Shown one piece after another: positions 23,720 through 36,256 of a stretch of 64,000 bases of DNA. The notes below the pieces were generated by a model. That model was not told the origin of the DNA, did no database searches, and saw only the letters and a program-made list of their open reading frames with translations. Where the stretch lies: the NCBI RefSeq assembly GCF_001039355.2, contig NW_019775481.1, positions 36,002-100,001 of the forward strand, written 5' to 3'. This stretch comes from Lingula anatina. Its lineage: Eukaryota > Brachiopoda > Lingulata > Lingulida > Lingulidae. Both the position numbers and the translations under genes were made by a program. Numbering within the stretch: the first letter of the stretch is position 1; each line of letters starts with the position of its first letter.

Positions 23720-24779
23720 GAAGGTTCTTAAAGCACTCCCTCCTTTACGTCAGTTTTATAGCTGTTCCAACTTGTTTATCTTGCTGGGGGATTGCGCAAC
23801 CTGAATAAAGATGTTTTACTTAAGACACCTAAGGGTTTTGTTTTTTAGCATCCGAAGCTACATAAAATGTAGTAGGCAGGATTTGTATCTAGACAAGCAA
23901 TCAAAAAGCAATTACGTAAAAGATCGTAATGTTTGTTGTGACTTTCATCCAGAGACCTTTGGCCTTGTGGTTATAGATATCGACCTCCATTGAGTCCTGA
24001 GGCGGTACTGACTTCTTTTACATGACAGACATCTCAGCATTTGGTCAACATTGATGTTTTAGTCTCTTTGTTACATTACATAACATAAATGTACCTCAAA
24101 CGAAACTTTATGTTGAAGTTCAGTGGAAATGTTTTGTTGATAAAAAACAAGTGGAAAATCTAACAGAAACGACAATAAATAAATTAATTGATTAATAAAA
24201 ATAGATCAACAAGTGAAATTTCGAGACCTGTACGTAGGGCAAAGAAAAACATTTATTAACACTGTATCCTGAGTTATGAAATCCATACCCATTGCTTATC
24301 ACAAGTTTTATTGGGGATTTGTTTACACCGTTCTTACAAAAATCCCCATTTTCATCCTTTTTAACTGTTTTCAGATTGCATGTGCTGAATAAGTGCCATA
24401 TAAAATAACAGCTTAATCGTTCCCATGTAAAGATTTGTAATGTTAAAATTTGCAATATGTTTTATATGAGGTGACACTGGTCCCTTAGGCAGTTAATAGA
24501 ATAACAATGAACACAAGGCAAACGACATCAAACGGACGTATATTGAGGTCGATCTTTGGGGTACTTTGTGTCCTGTAGCAGTAAGAGTGACTTCCTGACT
24601 TCCTTTACTTTATAGTTGTCCAGGAATTAAGTCTATGTTGTGATTTTAATGTCAATTTAATTATGTATCCATTATACAGCTGTGTTTCAGTCCTTTGTTA
24701 TTTATGTTCTTGCTTAACCGCAAACAATGGTACCATAGTCCAAATAAGTATAAACCTAAGGTCCAATTCATTAACACCC

Positions 24780-24960
24780 CCCACGCACACACGCATACAC
24801 ATACACACACACATACACACACATACACACACACACACACACATGTACATCCATACACACATACACCCACACACACACACACATACATACATGTACGCAC
24901 AAACATACATGTACACACATACATACACAACATAGACCAATTCCACCCACACATATACAC
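24780..24960. repeat. (CA)n-rich microsatellite block
   Basis: CACA/CATA/CATGTA repeats. The six overlapping ORFs on both strands here are low-complexity shadows. The shorter allele is at 28575-28735. Confidence 0.9.
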
Positions 24961-25346
24961 ATTTTGTCAACCTGGACACAGGGGGAGGGTTAAGAGGACA
25001 TGTCCACCTCTATGAAAATGTCTACATGCTGTGTGCATACTTTCAACAGTGATCAGTCAGCCGATGTCTCTTTTGGGGAACATTATTTTGGTCATTGTCC
25101 CTCTCACGCCCCTGAACCTGCCCTGAGTGTCAGGGCACAGTAAAGCTGGCTTGTTAACTATTCATACCTTGTCATGGGATTGCTTCACTGGTTTTGCTGA
25201 TATGGGTTATATATGAAATCAAGATCGAGCTGGCAAAACGGAAATCTAGAACCTAGGGTACCCTGAACCCTTCCCAGCCACTTTTATTATAGTGAAAATG
25301 TTTTATCTACTTGCATGAAGTGTGACATTTTGTTACATATTGGTCN

Positions 25347-28300
25347 TGTGTGTGTGAGAGAGAGAGAGAGAGAGATGACGTACATAGTTTATTTGTATGA
25401 TATCCAGCACATCTTTTTTCCATCATCGGTTTTTGTCTGAAAAACAGGATAAGGATTTTATATTCTGACTGCACCTACTTTTCTACAGAAGTAAATACCC
25501 AAGTGTATTAAGCGCTGATGAATATTTATGAGGCTGATTGGGAAACAGTGCCGTTAATGTGTCTGGAGAGAGACGTATGTTTTGACTGTCAAAACTGTAC
25601 ACATCATTACATCCATTCATCGTTCAGTGCTTTATGCTTTATTCTATAAACTTAAATTATGACAAAACGGAATGCACTTCAGCATTATCTACTAAGGTTA
25701 CACAAATGTTGTAAATAAATCTGTGAGAAATACTGATACACTGCATGGCGATATCACTGGCTGAGCTTACCGAATCTGAGTGTTAGAAAACATCAAGGTT
25801 TAGATAGTCCAGGAGAGAGCATATACATATACCCAGACATCCCATTTAATGAGGCACTCAAAATTTCTAACAGTGTAACACTTGGCGACAGAAAGGATTA
25901 ACAGTCGAAAACATTATTCCACAATACATGTATGACCAAAATGCAGCTACTAGCTGACACATATAAAAAATAGGATACTATAAATATAGGCCTACTCTGC
26001 GTCGAACTCAAAATTTTTTTTACCGTAATGGGTTCCCATACCTAGCTCGTTCTAATAAGCTCGATCCATCTCCAAAAGGTTATTCGCTAAATTGCTTTCA
26101 GCTTAAGCGGCTTAAATGTCTCGCACGCCCACTAAAGCTGCTAAATAATAATTTTAATTAAAATTACCCCCTTTGCAGCTTCAGCACACTCAAACCATTG
26201 GCATTGAATACTTTAAATAAATGAGTAACTTTTAGTGTGTTTTTAATTAAACAGACATTAAAAATAAATTAGAAACATCTACAAGGTGTTATGTAACTAT
26301 TATCACTTTTACTGTAAACGGTTTCTACGGCAAGACGCCCAGTTTTATCTAATACGTTGTTCCCAAAAATGCATTGCGTTATTCTCAAAATCAAGCATTC
26401 ACAAAAACCAATCCAGAGGCTTTTTTCACTGAATGTGAGCATATACCATTGGCAGCAAGCGTTGAATTAAATCTACCACCCAAAATGCAACCAATCTGCT
26501 AGATGTTAATTCAAAACTGAACAAACGGTCTGAGTTATTTCATCCATTGTTGGGGATACTATTTCATGCAATATATAGAAAATTGCTATTTACGCTTTCA
26601 TTCCTCGTCCGAAGTAGTTGCTGCATATAAAAAGTGTGTCTTGATTTTAGTTGTTAATATCTTAATTAAGATGTATTTGTATAGAATACATGCGTGTATA
26701 TCAAATACTCACGGTTTGATTTCGTCAACGGGTTACAATAGAAAAGTGCATGTCTATATATTTGTTGGACCTATTTCAGTGTTAACATGGCAGGAAGAAT
26801 TTAGCATTATTTTCAATAAGGCTGCGACACAATGAATATGTATCTCACTAAATCCACGAGGACTTTGGCTGAATGCAATCAGATTAACAAATTAGCACAC
26901 TTCCGCCTGGAACTGAGTAGAATGCAGAAAAGATGGCGAGTATACGAGTACGTTGAAAACATATGCTTCATAAACAAGACATGTGTGTCGGCTATTCAGT
27001 ACAATCGCCGATTGTCGAAGGACAGTTGCTGATACATTTGTATTCCTCAGGTAGTATAAATGCAAAACAGATGACGATATCCATAATGCCATCGTTGTTA
27101 AAAACGACTTTGTACAGTTTTTTCTTATCAAAGAAATAAAGGCCTGTCATTCATTTAAATTAAAATACTCAGCTAGTCAAAGTGGAAATTTCGTAAAGTA
27201 TACATCTATCCAGAAGAATAAATCAAAGCCACACATGTTATATATATCCTTTAAAGCTATCAAAATATTTCTCAGTCGTAACCTATTTCACTACAAATCT
27301 CTAATGCAACGTCTTTATTCACCGTTACAAACCAAGAAGATACAAATGCAAATTTTTACAGGAAGAAATACTTACTCGGAAGCTGCCAGACCTACAAGAC
27401 ATAAAAGCAATGCAATCTTCAACATCTTGGCGTCTTTGTCTTGACTAGAGTTCTCCAGTCTCTTCTGATCCTATGAAGTGTGTGTCAGACGGTTTTCAGT
27501 CCCCGTTTTATAGGAAGGTTCTTAAAGCACTCCCTCTTTTACGTCAGTTTTATAGCCGTTCCAACTTGTTTATCTTGCTGGGGGATTGTGTAACATGCAT
27601 AAAGATATGTTACTTAAGACACCTAAGGGGTTAGTTTTTTAGCATCCGCAGCTACATAAAATGTAGTAGGCAGGATTTGTATCTAGACAAGCAATCAAAA
27701 AGCGATTACTTAAAAGATCGTAATGTTTGTTGTGACTTTCGTCCAGAGACCTTTGGCCTTGTGGTTATAGATATCGACCTCCATTGAGTCCTGATGCGGC
27801 ACTGACTTCTTTTACATGACAGACATTTCAGCATTCTGTCAACATTGATGTTTTAGTCTCTTTGTTACATTACATAACATAAATGTACTTCAAACGAAAC
27901 TTTATGTTGAAGTTCAGTGGAAATGTTTTGTTGATAGAAAACAAGTGGAAAATCTAACAGAAATGACAATAAATGAATGAATTGATTAATAAAAATAGAT
28001 CAACAAGTGAAATTTCGAGACCTGTAGGGCAAAGAAAAACATCATTACACTGACACTGTATCCTGAGCTATGAAATCCATAGGCATTGCTGATCACAAGT
28101 TTTATTAGGGATATGTTGACACCGTTCTTTACAATAATCCCCATTTTCATCCTTTTAAACTGTTTTCAGTTTGCATGTGCTGAATAACTACCATATAAGA
28201 TAACAGCTTAATCGTTCACATGTAAAGGTTTGTAATGTTAAAATTTGCAATATGTTTTATAGGAGGTGACACTGGGCCCTTAGGCAGTTAATAGAATAAC

Positions 28301-29119
28301 AATGAACACAAGGCCAACGACATAAAACAGACTTATATTGAGGTCGATCTTTGGGGTACTTTGTGTCCTGTGGAAGTAAGAGCGACTTCCTGACTTCCTT
28401 TACTTTATAGTTGTCCAGGATTTAAGTCTATGTTGTGATTTTAATGTCAATTTAATTATGTATCCATTATACAGATGTGTTTCAGTCCTTTGTTATTTAT
28501 GTTCTTGCTTAACCGCAAACAATGGTACCATAGTCCAAATAAGTATAAACCTAAGGTCCAATTCATTAACACCCCCACGCACACACGCATACACATACAA
28601 ACACACATACACACACACACACACATATGTACATCCATACACACATACACCCACACACATATACATACGCACAAACATACATGTACACACATACATACAC
28701 AACATAGACCAATTCCACCCACACATATACACATTTTTGTCAACCTGGACACAGGGGGAGGGTTAAGAGGACATGTCCACCTCTATGAAAATGTCTACAT
28801 GCTGTGTGCATACTTTCAACAGTGATCAGTCAGCCGATGTCTCTTTTGGGGAACATTATTTTGGTCATTGTCCCTCTCACGCCCCTGAACCTGCCCTGAG
28901 TGTCAGGGCACAGTAAAGCTAGCTTGTGAACTATTCATACCTTGTCATGGGATTGCTTCACTGGTTTTGCTGATATGGGTTATATATGAAATCAAGATCG
29001 AGCTGGCAAAACGGAAATCTAGAACCTAGGGTACCCTGAACCCTTCCCAGCCACTTTTATTATAGTGAAAATGTTTTTATCTACTTGCATGAAGTGTGAC
29101 GTTTTGTTATATATTGGTC
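25347..29119. repeat. Duplicated block 3, copy B
   Basis: Second copy of 21531-25345, continuing on the right into unique sequence (CTCTTTCTTC...). Confidence 0.9.
27376..27425 (-). CDS. Second copy of CBM14 exon 1 (signal peptide)
   Basis: Encodes the same signal peptide as 23582-23631. The final partial codon is GA rather than GC before the GTAAGT donor. The upstream TATA sequence is kept. If the block duplication is an assembly artefact, this is the allelic exon 1 of the same gene. Confidence 0.6.
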
Positions 29120-30924
29120 CTCTTTCTTCTTATTTATTGCCTCCCGTGATAAATAGGACAATCTATACGCTACTTCCTAACTTGGTTACTAGATATATAT
29201 ATTGGTGCATTTGGCAGTGATAAAAGAGAGGATGGACGGCGGTGTGTTAGTTGCGACTCAATTGCCCTCCTCTTAACGTCTAGGGGTCCATTTTGGATAA
29301 AAGATGACACTTTTTTAGTCTTGCTCAGTAGTGAGTCGCTACATATAAATGTGACATTAAGCATACATTAAGAAGGAATATCAACGTATGTACGAGATGT
29401 AACATCGTAACACTGAAGTGCTTGACGCCACTCGCGCAGTATCCATATTGGACACTTATATTTTGATGGTTGTGTTTTAACAGGAAGTACGTCAAATTCG
29501 CCAAAAAATTTTACTTCAGCATAAATTTCATGCTAAAATGGCAATTCTAACCACCTTTGAAAAATCACGAATTTACTACGTGCTAGGGCACAGTTTGTGG
29601 TTTTTTGCAAGTTTAAAACGATATTTGTTCATTCCAAATACTGGTAAAAGTGTTTCAATGCAGCTTCATACATAAAATATAATGTTGCACCGACTGCTTA
29701 TGAAGGGTTACATATTTTTGCATATTAGTAAGTAATATTGTGTCATATATTTCAGCTCCCAAGGACAGACGCCTATCTAGGTGGAGAAGGTTTTTAAATC
29801 TTTTCACGTCTTGCTTCAGACGTATGTCAAGAACATGGATGGTTATTATTGTTATTATTAAATCTAATAACTTCAGACATTTAGCAATGAGGAAAATTTG
29901 ACAGCATTTAAAAAAACAGATTCATTATACAGTCACAAGGAAGTTCTTTTGTTTGTTTCCTTGTTTTGATGGCATAATAACTAAGTGAACTTTCAGTTTT
30001 CAAGAGGCACACTATGTCAAACAGCTGGTAAAACCTGTACAGTAATTATATGATAGCAGCTGGGAGCTGGTGGTTGTTGAGTTTCTGTAAACATCTTTTT
30101 ACAGTTTATACATTTTAGCTGAATTATATTTTAATATTTTCATCTTTTACTTTTTAGGAATGTCAGCGCAGAACTGTTATTGCCTCGGTAGCAGCCAGTT
30201 AAAAAAACTTCAAAATGTCGTTCTCTTAATTTAATAATAAAATATTGATTTTATGTAATCACAAGTGTTCTGTTCTTCTTTCTTTTCTTAATAATTTGAG
30301 GGTACCATTGGGGGGGGGGAGGTAGTGATCACGGTTCACGGGAAATAAAATCATTAATTAACAAATCACAGTAATAAAACGTTAGTCGTATATCACTGAT
30401 AATGCAAATGGAAACTGCTGATAATCACGAATCACCTAGTATAACACTTCGTTTTACAAAGGGCAAAATATAAAAAGCTGCATTTAAGTGTCATGGGAAT
30501 GGGCTTCACGGATCATGCTAAACAATAAATTAATATTAATGTTTCTCGCATCTCTGGGAAATAAAAAGTGGCTTTCGCGGGTAACGAAAACACCTAAGGG
30601 AACCTTCTTAATAAAAAAAGTTTGAAAAAGCAGAATAATAATGATTCTTATATAAACGACTGATCCTGAAGGACCACCCACCCACCTACCGTCTCGCCCC
30701 ACATCCCGGCTCCTATATGTACGCTGTGTATCAAAACTATCGTTGGCTGGTTCATCTTCTGCCGGGAGTTGAACAGTTAACGTGGTCAACAAATTGTTAG
30801 GGAGAGACAGATGGCATAGAGAATTATCTTGTTGTCTGCAAAGTGCTCCACAGAGAAACTGGAAAATGTGGGCTATTTTTACACTTTTCTTAAAGTTTGT
30901 AATAGTCTCTGCTTATAGCAGCTC
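29120..30924. other. Unique spacer, one possible terminal exon, no secure gene
   Basis: A possible plus-strand pair of exons lies here. One follows ATATTTCAG at 29756 (PKDRRLSRWRR frame). The other follows TTTTTAG at about 30158 and soon reaches a stop, with AATAAA-like signals at about 30235. I do not recognise the product and the support is weak. The rest is AT-rich. Confidence 0.25.
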
Positions 30925-31262
30925 CACGCTCTTTTTATGTTTTGCTGTCAACTGGTACTTCTCTCTCTCGTCGGCCCTCTCCTAAAATGTTCCACTAAAG
31001 AAAAAATCAAAAATGCTATGGGAGAATTGTACAGGCAACTGACCTACTTTTTCCACTGCTGTTATTGGCGCTAGTTTAACAATGTTATGACTTGGTCGTG
31101 ATAACGTGAATCACGCCTGTGATATGAAGGTTTATAATTTATATAAATCAATTAATAAACAGGGCATGTCGATCAAATGATTCGAAACTTGTGAGCGCAA
31201 AGGGACATAGTTTTTTACAAAATAAATTAACTGATAGCGACGAAAATCCAGGAAAAAATATG
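30925..31262. repeat. Block homologous to 14785-15112 (left part of the segmental duplication)
   Basis: Follows 14785-15112 in order, sharing AAAATGTTCCACT, AATTGTACAGGCAA, GTTATTGGCGCTA, TTTAACAATGTTATGACTTG and CACGCCTGTGA. Divergence is clear. It breaks off where the Tx1/L1-like relic begins in unit 1, which places that relic as a later insertion. Confidence 0.75.
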
Positions 31263-31577
31263 TTCTCTTATAATCAAATTAGATTGCCTGAAGTAATATA
31301 AGGCTGTCCGGAAGTGATGTCCACATCAGAGATTTCAAATAGTGGTGATCTTCATTACCTAAGCTATTTCAATTTTTATTATTTGATAAAACAATATAAA
31401 TTTGAAGCTACCAAAATTTCCCCCGGAAGTAAAACAAGTTTCCTTTCATTATAAATCATTGCTGGAACCGTCCTTCGGATGAATTTTGTTACAGAAAGAA
31501 AGCGGAGAAGGGGCTCTGATCGCGGGCCCTGATACACGCCTCCTCCCTACCCGAGAGCTACCGTAAATGTCACAAGT

Positions 31578-31580
31578 TTT

Positions 31581-31654
<74 letters not shown>

Positions 31655-32045
31655 CCATACACAAAGTATATACAGAACGTTTACATAAAATGTACGATAC
31701 AATGTGAGACAAAGACACCTTCCACAAACCCTTCACACAAATAATGACGTAAAATACATGTACAAATATTGGTCAAGAGAATCTTAGTAGGTTATAACAA
31801 ATATTCTTTTCCAGTCATATGAGTGTTTTTCCCCATCTTTCCAATTTTTCCTTATAGAGCTGCCTTTTCAATTTGAGGACCCAGAAAGTACATTTCTCAT
31901 GTTTTATCATATTAATATTGTTATATTTAAAGAGCATCGAATTCTTGAAATTAATTCTATGTGAAATTCTGAATTGCAATTTGAGTAGTTTATGTTCATT
32001 TGTTTCGCCAAAAGGCAAAGTATGAACTAACTTCTGTTTCTCAAT
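31578..32045 (-). mobile_element. 3' tail of a Tx1/L1-like LINE with (ATT/GTT)n tail
   Basis: On minus, the 67-codon ORF 31815-32018 reads HKLLKLQFRISHRINF and then MLFKYNNINM, resembling the FQxKLLHRILPTNKxL(F/Y)K part near the C-terminus of Tx1-type ORF2. A degraded tail follows and then the (AAT)n/(AAC)n run at 31578-31653, which would be the element's 3' end. Identification rests on this one motif. Confidence 0.45.
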
Positions 32046-32354
32046 TGGAAAATAAATGTTCAGCTTTTTCCTCCTCTTGCCATGAGTGTTAAAAGATCTT
32101 GCTTCTTTATACCCCCGTCACACTAGAGGCGGAATGAGCAAGAATGCCATCGGAAAGACAATTCTTTGTGCGTTCCTGAATATTCGAAGAGCATTCTAAA
32201 AATTCCGAGTGCACTCCAAGTGCGATGTAACGCTGTGTTAAGGCAGGAGTTTTTTGACATTGACAGATAATGTTATGTTTCCTAATCTGGTATTGACACT
32301 GGCGAAAACACAAAATCTAATGTTTTTTGCATAATTAGCTTTCTTTGTTGGATT

Positions 32355-34807
32355 TTAGTTAAAACAGTGTGGGAGCAATATAAAGTCCATGTGACGTTTG
32401 AAATCCGTGTCTAGCAGTATAACTGCAAATATTCATCGTTTCTCAGCTGTGTTGACAGAAATGTTTTAAGAGCAAATTATTTGTTTGTGCAATTCGGGTT
32501 ACGTCCGAAACCGAATAAGGCTCTTTTATCACTTATTTTGTCTCTGTTGTCTACAGACATCGACACCATCTAGTTGCAGAAGCAACGCTTTATTCCAAGA
32601 CATCGTGCACACAAACATTTCATGAGCAGCTTAATAATTCAAAGAATTATTATCATTTCGAGCTATGTTTTACTAACTGTATTTCAACCAACAATGTAAA
32701 TAATGGCACCAGATACACTTGACAACACTAAGATTATTGCAATCATGTACTGAAGGAAAATTAATGGTATCTCTGAAAAAGCAAATGCCATTACTTTTAG
32801 CCAAGACAGGTTTTTAGGTGTCCGTTAACGTTTGTAAACGTTTCTATGAACTATTTTCAAGTCTTCATTTTGTTCCAAAACCAATGAACCATGTGCTGTG
32901 GAGCATTACTTTACTTATATCTGTCCAAATAATCCACGGCAGCTAACACTAAATGATTTCTGTTGTCCACGGGATGCCAGGAATTTTACTGCGCGGTTTC
33001 TGTTTTGTCAATTGTGTTTCATCTTTCCTGAAAATATTGAAACCAGACAAAACTGTTAACGAGCAAGCTAAAGGTGACATATGTACAGGTAATTCCTAGA
33101 TCAGTTACTAAAACGTTGCATTAAAATATCAATAAACTATTGAAAAAATGTCATGAATAGCAGGATATCGCCCAGCTTCAAACTTGATTTGTATTTTAGG
33201 ATAGTGTAATATTCATAAAGGAATCTGATGAATTGTTTATGAGCCTTGCTTCATGTAGTCGAGAGAGAGAGAGGTACAGGGAGAGAGGGGGAGAGAGAGA
33301 AAGATCCGAAATATATTATAGGTACATATGTTTATTGTTCAATTGTTGGTGGCATCCAAAATGCCACAGTGTTACTTACATAGCTTATAGTACCGCAGAC
33401 ATGTCTGTAGCTCCTCCTTGAACACAGTTCCGGTGGGGCAGGGTCTGAGTGTGGCTACCCCCTGACTGTCACACTGCCAGTAACATGTCTTGTCACCAGA
33501 GTAAGCAAAGTACAGCTTTTTACTCGGTCCGTAGGTGACGGTTTCAATTCTGTAGCTGAAAGTTGCGGAATATCAAGTGATGATGAAATATGAAATGATG
33601 GTCGACTGAAAGCAAGGGGGTACGGGTAATACAAATAAAACGTTTCGCGAAACATTTCTGATGGCAATTTTACGGCATCAGGACAATACCTCCACACAAC
33701 GTCTAACTTGACAATTCTTTCCCGGACAACCCCCTTGTAACAAAATTATAACATTTATATAGAATGAGAATGAAGAATGTGATATCGAGAAAAAATGATC
33801 AAGGAGGCTGTCGTTTATCAAGGTCCGTTTTCAGATGGGATAAACAGAAAATCTCACTCAATCATTCAAGTATCTAACTATAAATTGAATTTTGTCCGAT
33901 GTTAAGGTGAATACTTGAGCTTTAATTCATTCAAGGCGATGTACTCAAATCAGGTTCCTTTTGTATTCTTTTACTAAGGTTGTCTCAATACCCTTGGTCA
34001 ACTGTAAAACGATCTCGTTTATTTTAAAACACTCCACATATGCAGCGACATTTTTACTTTGGTAAAAAACGACTATGAATATACTGTAGATGATATGGCA
34101 TCAACCAACCCAGCTTTCTGTTTATGATGATCCTTTCCTTTGATAGGAACCTTTTGTGTAAAAGATCCCCCTGGCAGGTACTCGTCACGGCACACGGCTG
34201 AAATGGAATAAAATAAATACATGACTTGTTATATCTAAACAAATTTTAAAAAAATATGTTGAGTATATTGACCATTTATTCGAAATGAACTTTTTGTCTT
34301 TAATTTGATACTTGTTGGTATTTCTGAACGAACAAAGATAATGAGATCATAATTTTGTGTGTGGAGTTATAAGGTATGTGTACTGAGTACATTGATGGTG
34401 TTTGCCTTTGTCTTGGTATTTTGCCTTGACGATACTACTGGTGATAATCTACTTTTTACATTGCAAACATCAGTTCTGCTAAGGTAACACCAACTTGGTT
34501 CAATACGTTTCTTATAATGATAAAACACGATTGAAACATGATCGAAACACTTCCAATAGCAGTTCAGAAAACATTAGAGACACGCAAAAACCAGGCAACA
34601 ATTTGTTACATTGTTAGTATAGTGGGGTTATATAATAAATGAGGCCTTGTTTGGCCAAATATCGAACAACCAATATACTTTGTTCCCTTCTTTCTTGTTG
34701 TGAATGGAATTATGAAAGTTTGTGGTGCACTAGGAGGGAGGAGGGCACATAAACAAAATATTCTAAAATATGATCTCATTCAATTTGCCATTTTGTTGCA
34801 AATAACA
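32355..34807. repeat. Segmental duplication, unit 2
   Basis: Counterpart of 19161-21360. It lacks the LINE found in unit 1 and so preserves the empty site at about 32345-32366. It stops abruptly after GCAAATAACAAA at 34807, where the repeat element starting CTAGAGGATCAGAG begins. Confidence 0.8.
33372..34197 (-). pseudogene. Second CBM14 gene copy lacking its 5' exons
   Basis: Two exons correspond to those of unit 1. Exon 34110-34197 encodes VCRDEYLPGGSFTQKVP... in the same frame. Exon 33372-33555 carries the CBM14 core CYWQCDSQGVATLRPCPTGT and VFKEELQTC, ending LRYYKLCK-stop. All core cysteines, splice sites and phases are kept, and the changes look like protein-level divergence. The signal-peptide exon and promoter are not found upstream: homology stops at 34807 where a repeat element starts, and an N follows at 35035. 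It may be a broken gene, or a whole one whose 5' end is lost in the assembly. Confidence 0.65.
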
Positions 34808-35034
34808 AACTAGAGGATCAGAGAGGCGATACCGCCTCCGAATATTGTACCACCAGCTGGGGTAAGCGCGATCGTATAGACCCACACACACACAAAAAAA
34901 GGGACACCACCACCAGTCTTGTGCTTGACAAGCTGTAAAAAAAGCAATCAACAAGAATTCTCAAAATATGCAAAAAAAATATATAACTAAAAATGGTACA
35001 ATCAAACTTCAGTTCATAGTAAGGTAGGTCAAGN
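34808..35034. repeat. Repeat element head, copy 1 (cut by N at 35035)
   Basis: Nearly identical to 38556-38783: CTAGAGGATCAGAGAGGCGA, the short palindrome GAGGCGATACCGCCTC, GGACACCACCACCAGTCTTG. It ends at ...GGTAGGTCAAG, exactly where copy 2 enters the satellite, and there the sequence meets an N. Confidence 0.85.
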
Positions 35035-35217
35035 TTGAGTAAGATAGATAGATAGATAGATAGATATACTTAAATACAGTTACGTTTTTTTCATTTTCGT
35101 TTCGTTTTGCCTTCCAGTTTTACTTTTTCATTTGGTCTCATCAAGGTTAGGAAATAATCTTAGTTGCCCAAACAGTAACCTTGGGCAATTCAAAATATTC
35201 GTCATGACTGCCAAATC

Positions 35218-35376
35218 CCACTGAAAAATACCACTCTTCCATAAAATGCGTACTAAATCTTATGCCTGAAGGTCGCATTTAAAACAGTTGATACCACTGA
35301 ACCACTGAAAAATACCACTCTTCCATAAAATGCGTACTAAATCTTATGCCTGAAGGTCGCATTTAAAACAGTTGAT
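35218..35376. repeat. Tandem duplication, 84-bp period, two copies
   Basis: 35218-35292 and 35302-35376 are identical over about 75 bp (ACTGAAAAATACCACTCTTC ... AAAACAGTTGAT). Confidence 0.9.
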
Positions 35377-35415
35377 CCGCAGACTAATTGATCCCTCGAC
35401 TTAATATGGCCGACT

Positions 35416-35573
35416 CCACTTAAAAGTAAGCCACCTAATCATCTAATGGTCTCCCCGCTTCCACATTTAACGGATTAAATCTGGGCTCCTAGGTTTAATT
35501 GCTAGGCCCCTAAAGCGACGTATGTGGAGGCGATGAGGCTACCAGGGGATTAGTCGGTATTGCTTTTAAGTGG
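35416..35573. mobile_element. Small fold-back MITE (158 bp)
   Basis: Ends CCACTTAAAAGTAA and TTGCTTTTAAGTGG are inverted copies, and the arms pair imperfectly over about 50 bp (CTAATC..TGGTCTCC..CCGCTTCCACA with its complement). Confidence 0.7.
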
Positions 35574-36214
35574 TTCTTAACACACTTTTTAGACATGAAT
35601 CGTTTAGAATCTTTAGACAAAGCTACAGTAGTGGTGGTCATCATTGTTATAACAGAAGCAAAGCATAAGAAGACATGCAACTGTCGCCATTAGTTTCTTA
35701 TATGCACACACCACTAGGGTGGGAATACAATATGTCTGCCTTTGTGCGTCACCAAACTAGGTCACGCACACGATTTAAGAAGTGCGGTGAAATACTGGAG
35801 ACGACAAAATACCTTCCCAAGGTGCATTGTAGTAAATACTGGTAGGCGCGCCATTGAGGGGCTTTTACTGTTCGTTTTGTGAAATTACTATCGATGAATT
35901 TTAAAATTAAAGTTGGCATACCGCTGACAGGCCTATCCATGATTTTGGTAAAAGCTGCATCGCTCGAGTTGAACGACAAATTAAAACCCTCGACGAGGAC
36001 AATTTGATTTGAATATGAAAGGCACAATGATACCCTTATATCGCTCCCTAACCATTTCATAGAAGTCATTAAAACCATTGAAATAGCGACTTGGCTTAAG
36101 AAGGAAAACCACAACTATTTTCTCAAAGAAGCAGAAGGATGTTTGTGCAAACATCTTTGTAAGAAATGACAGTGATGTTTTCTTTTCTTTAAGAGAGGGG
36201 AAATCCCTTACTTG

Positions 36215-36256
<42 letters not shown>

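Larger units (their letters stand above)
21531..25345. repeat. Duplicated block 3, copy A (ends at single N)
   Basis: Repeats as 25347-29119 with scattered SNPs and indels, for example a GA-rich insert at about 23170-23190 absent from the other copy. It begins in the GT/GA microsatellite and ends at the N at 25346. It contains CBM14 exon 1, its promoter and a CA microsatellite. The divergence fits two haplotypes. Confidence 0.9.

Noticed and set aside
24661-25015. Six overlapping ORFs of 63-106 codons on both strands
   Set aside because: All are translations of a (CA)n/(CATA)n microsatellite block; composition is only H/T/Y or V/C/M. The same applies to 28456-28825 and 51236-51495.
19161-34807. 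The two CBM14 units as alleles rather than paralogues
   Set aside because: Divergence is several-fold higher than in the N-junction pairs and C-termini differ. Allelism is not fully excluded because assembly order here is doubtful.
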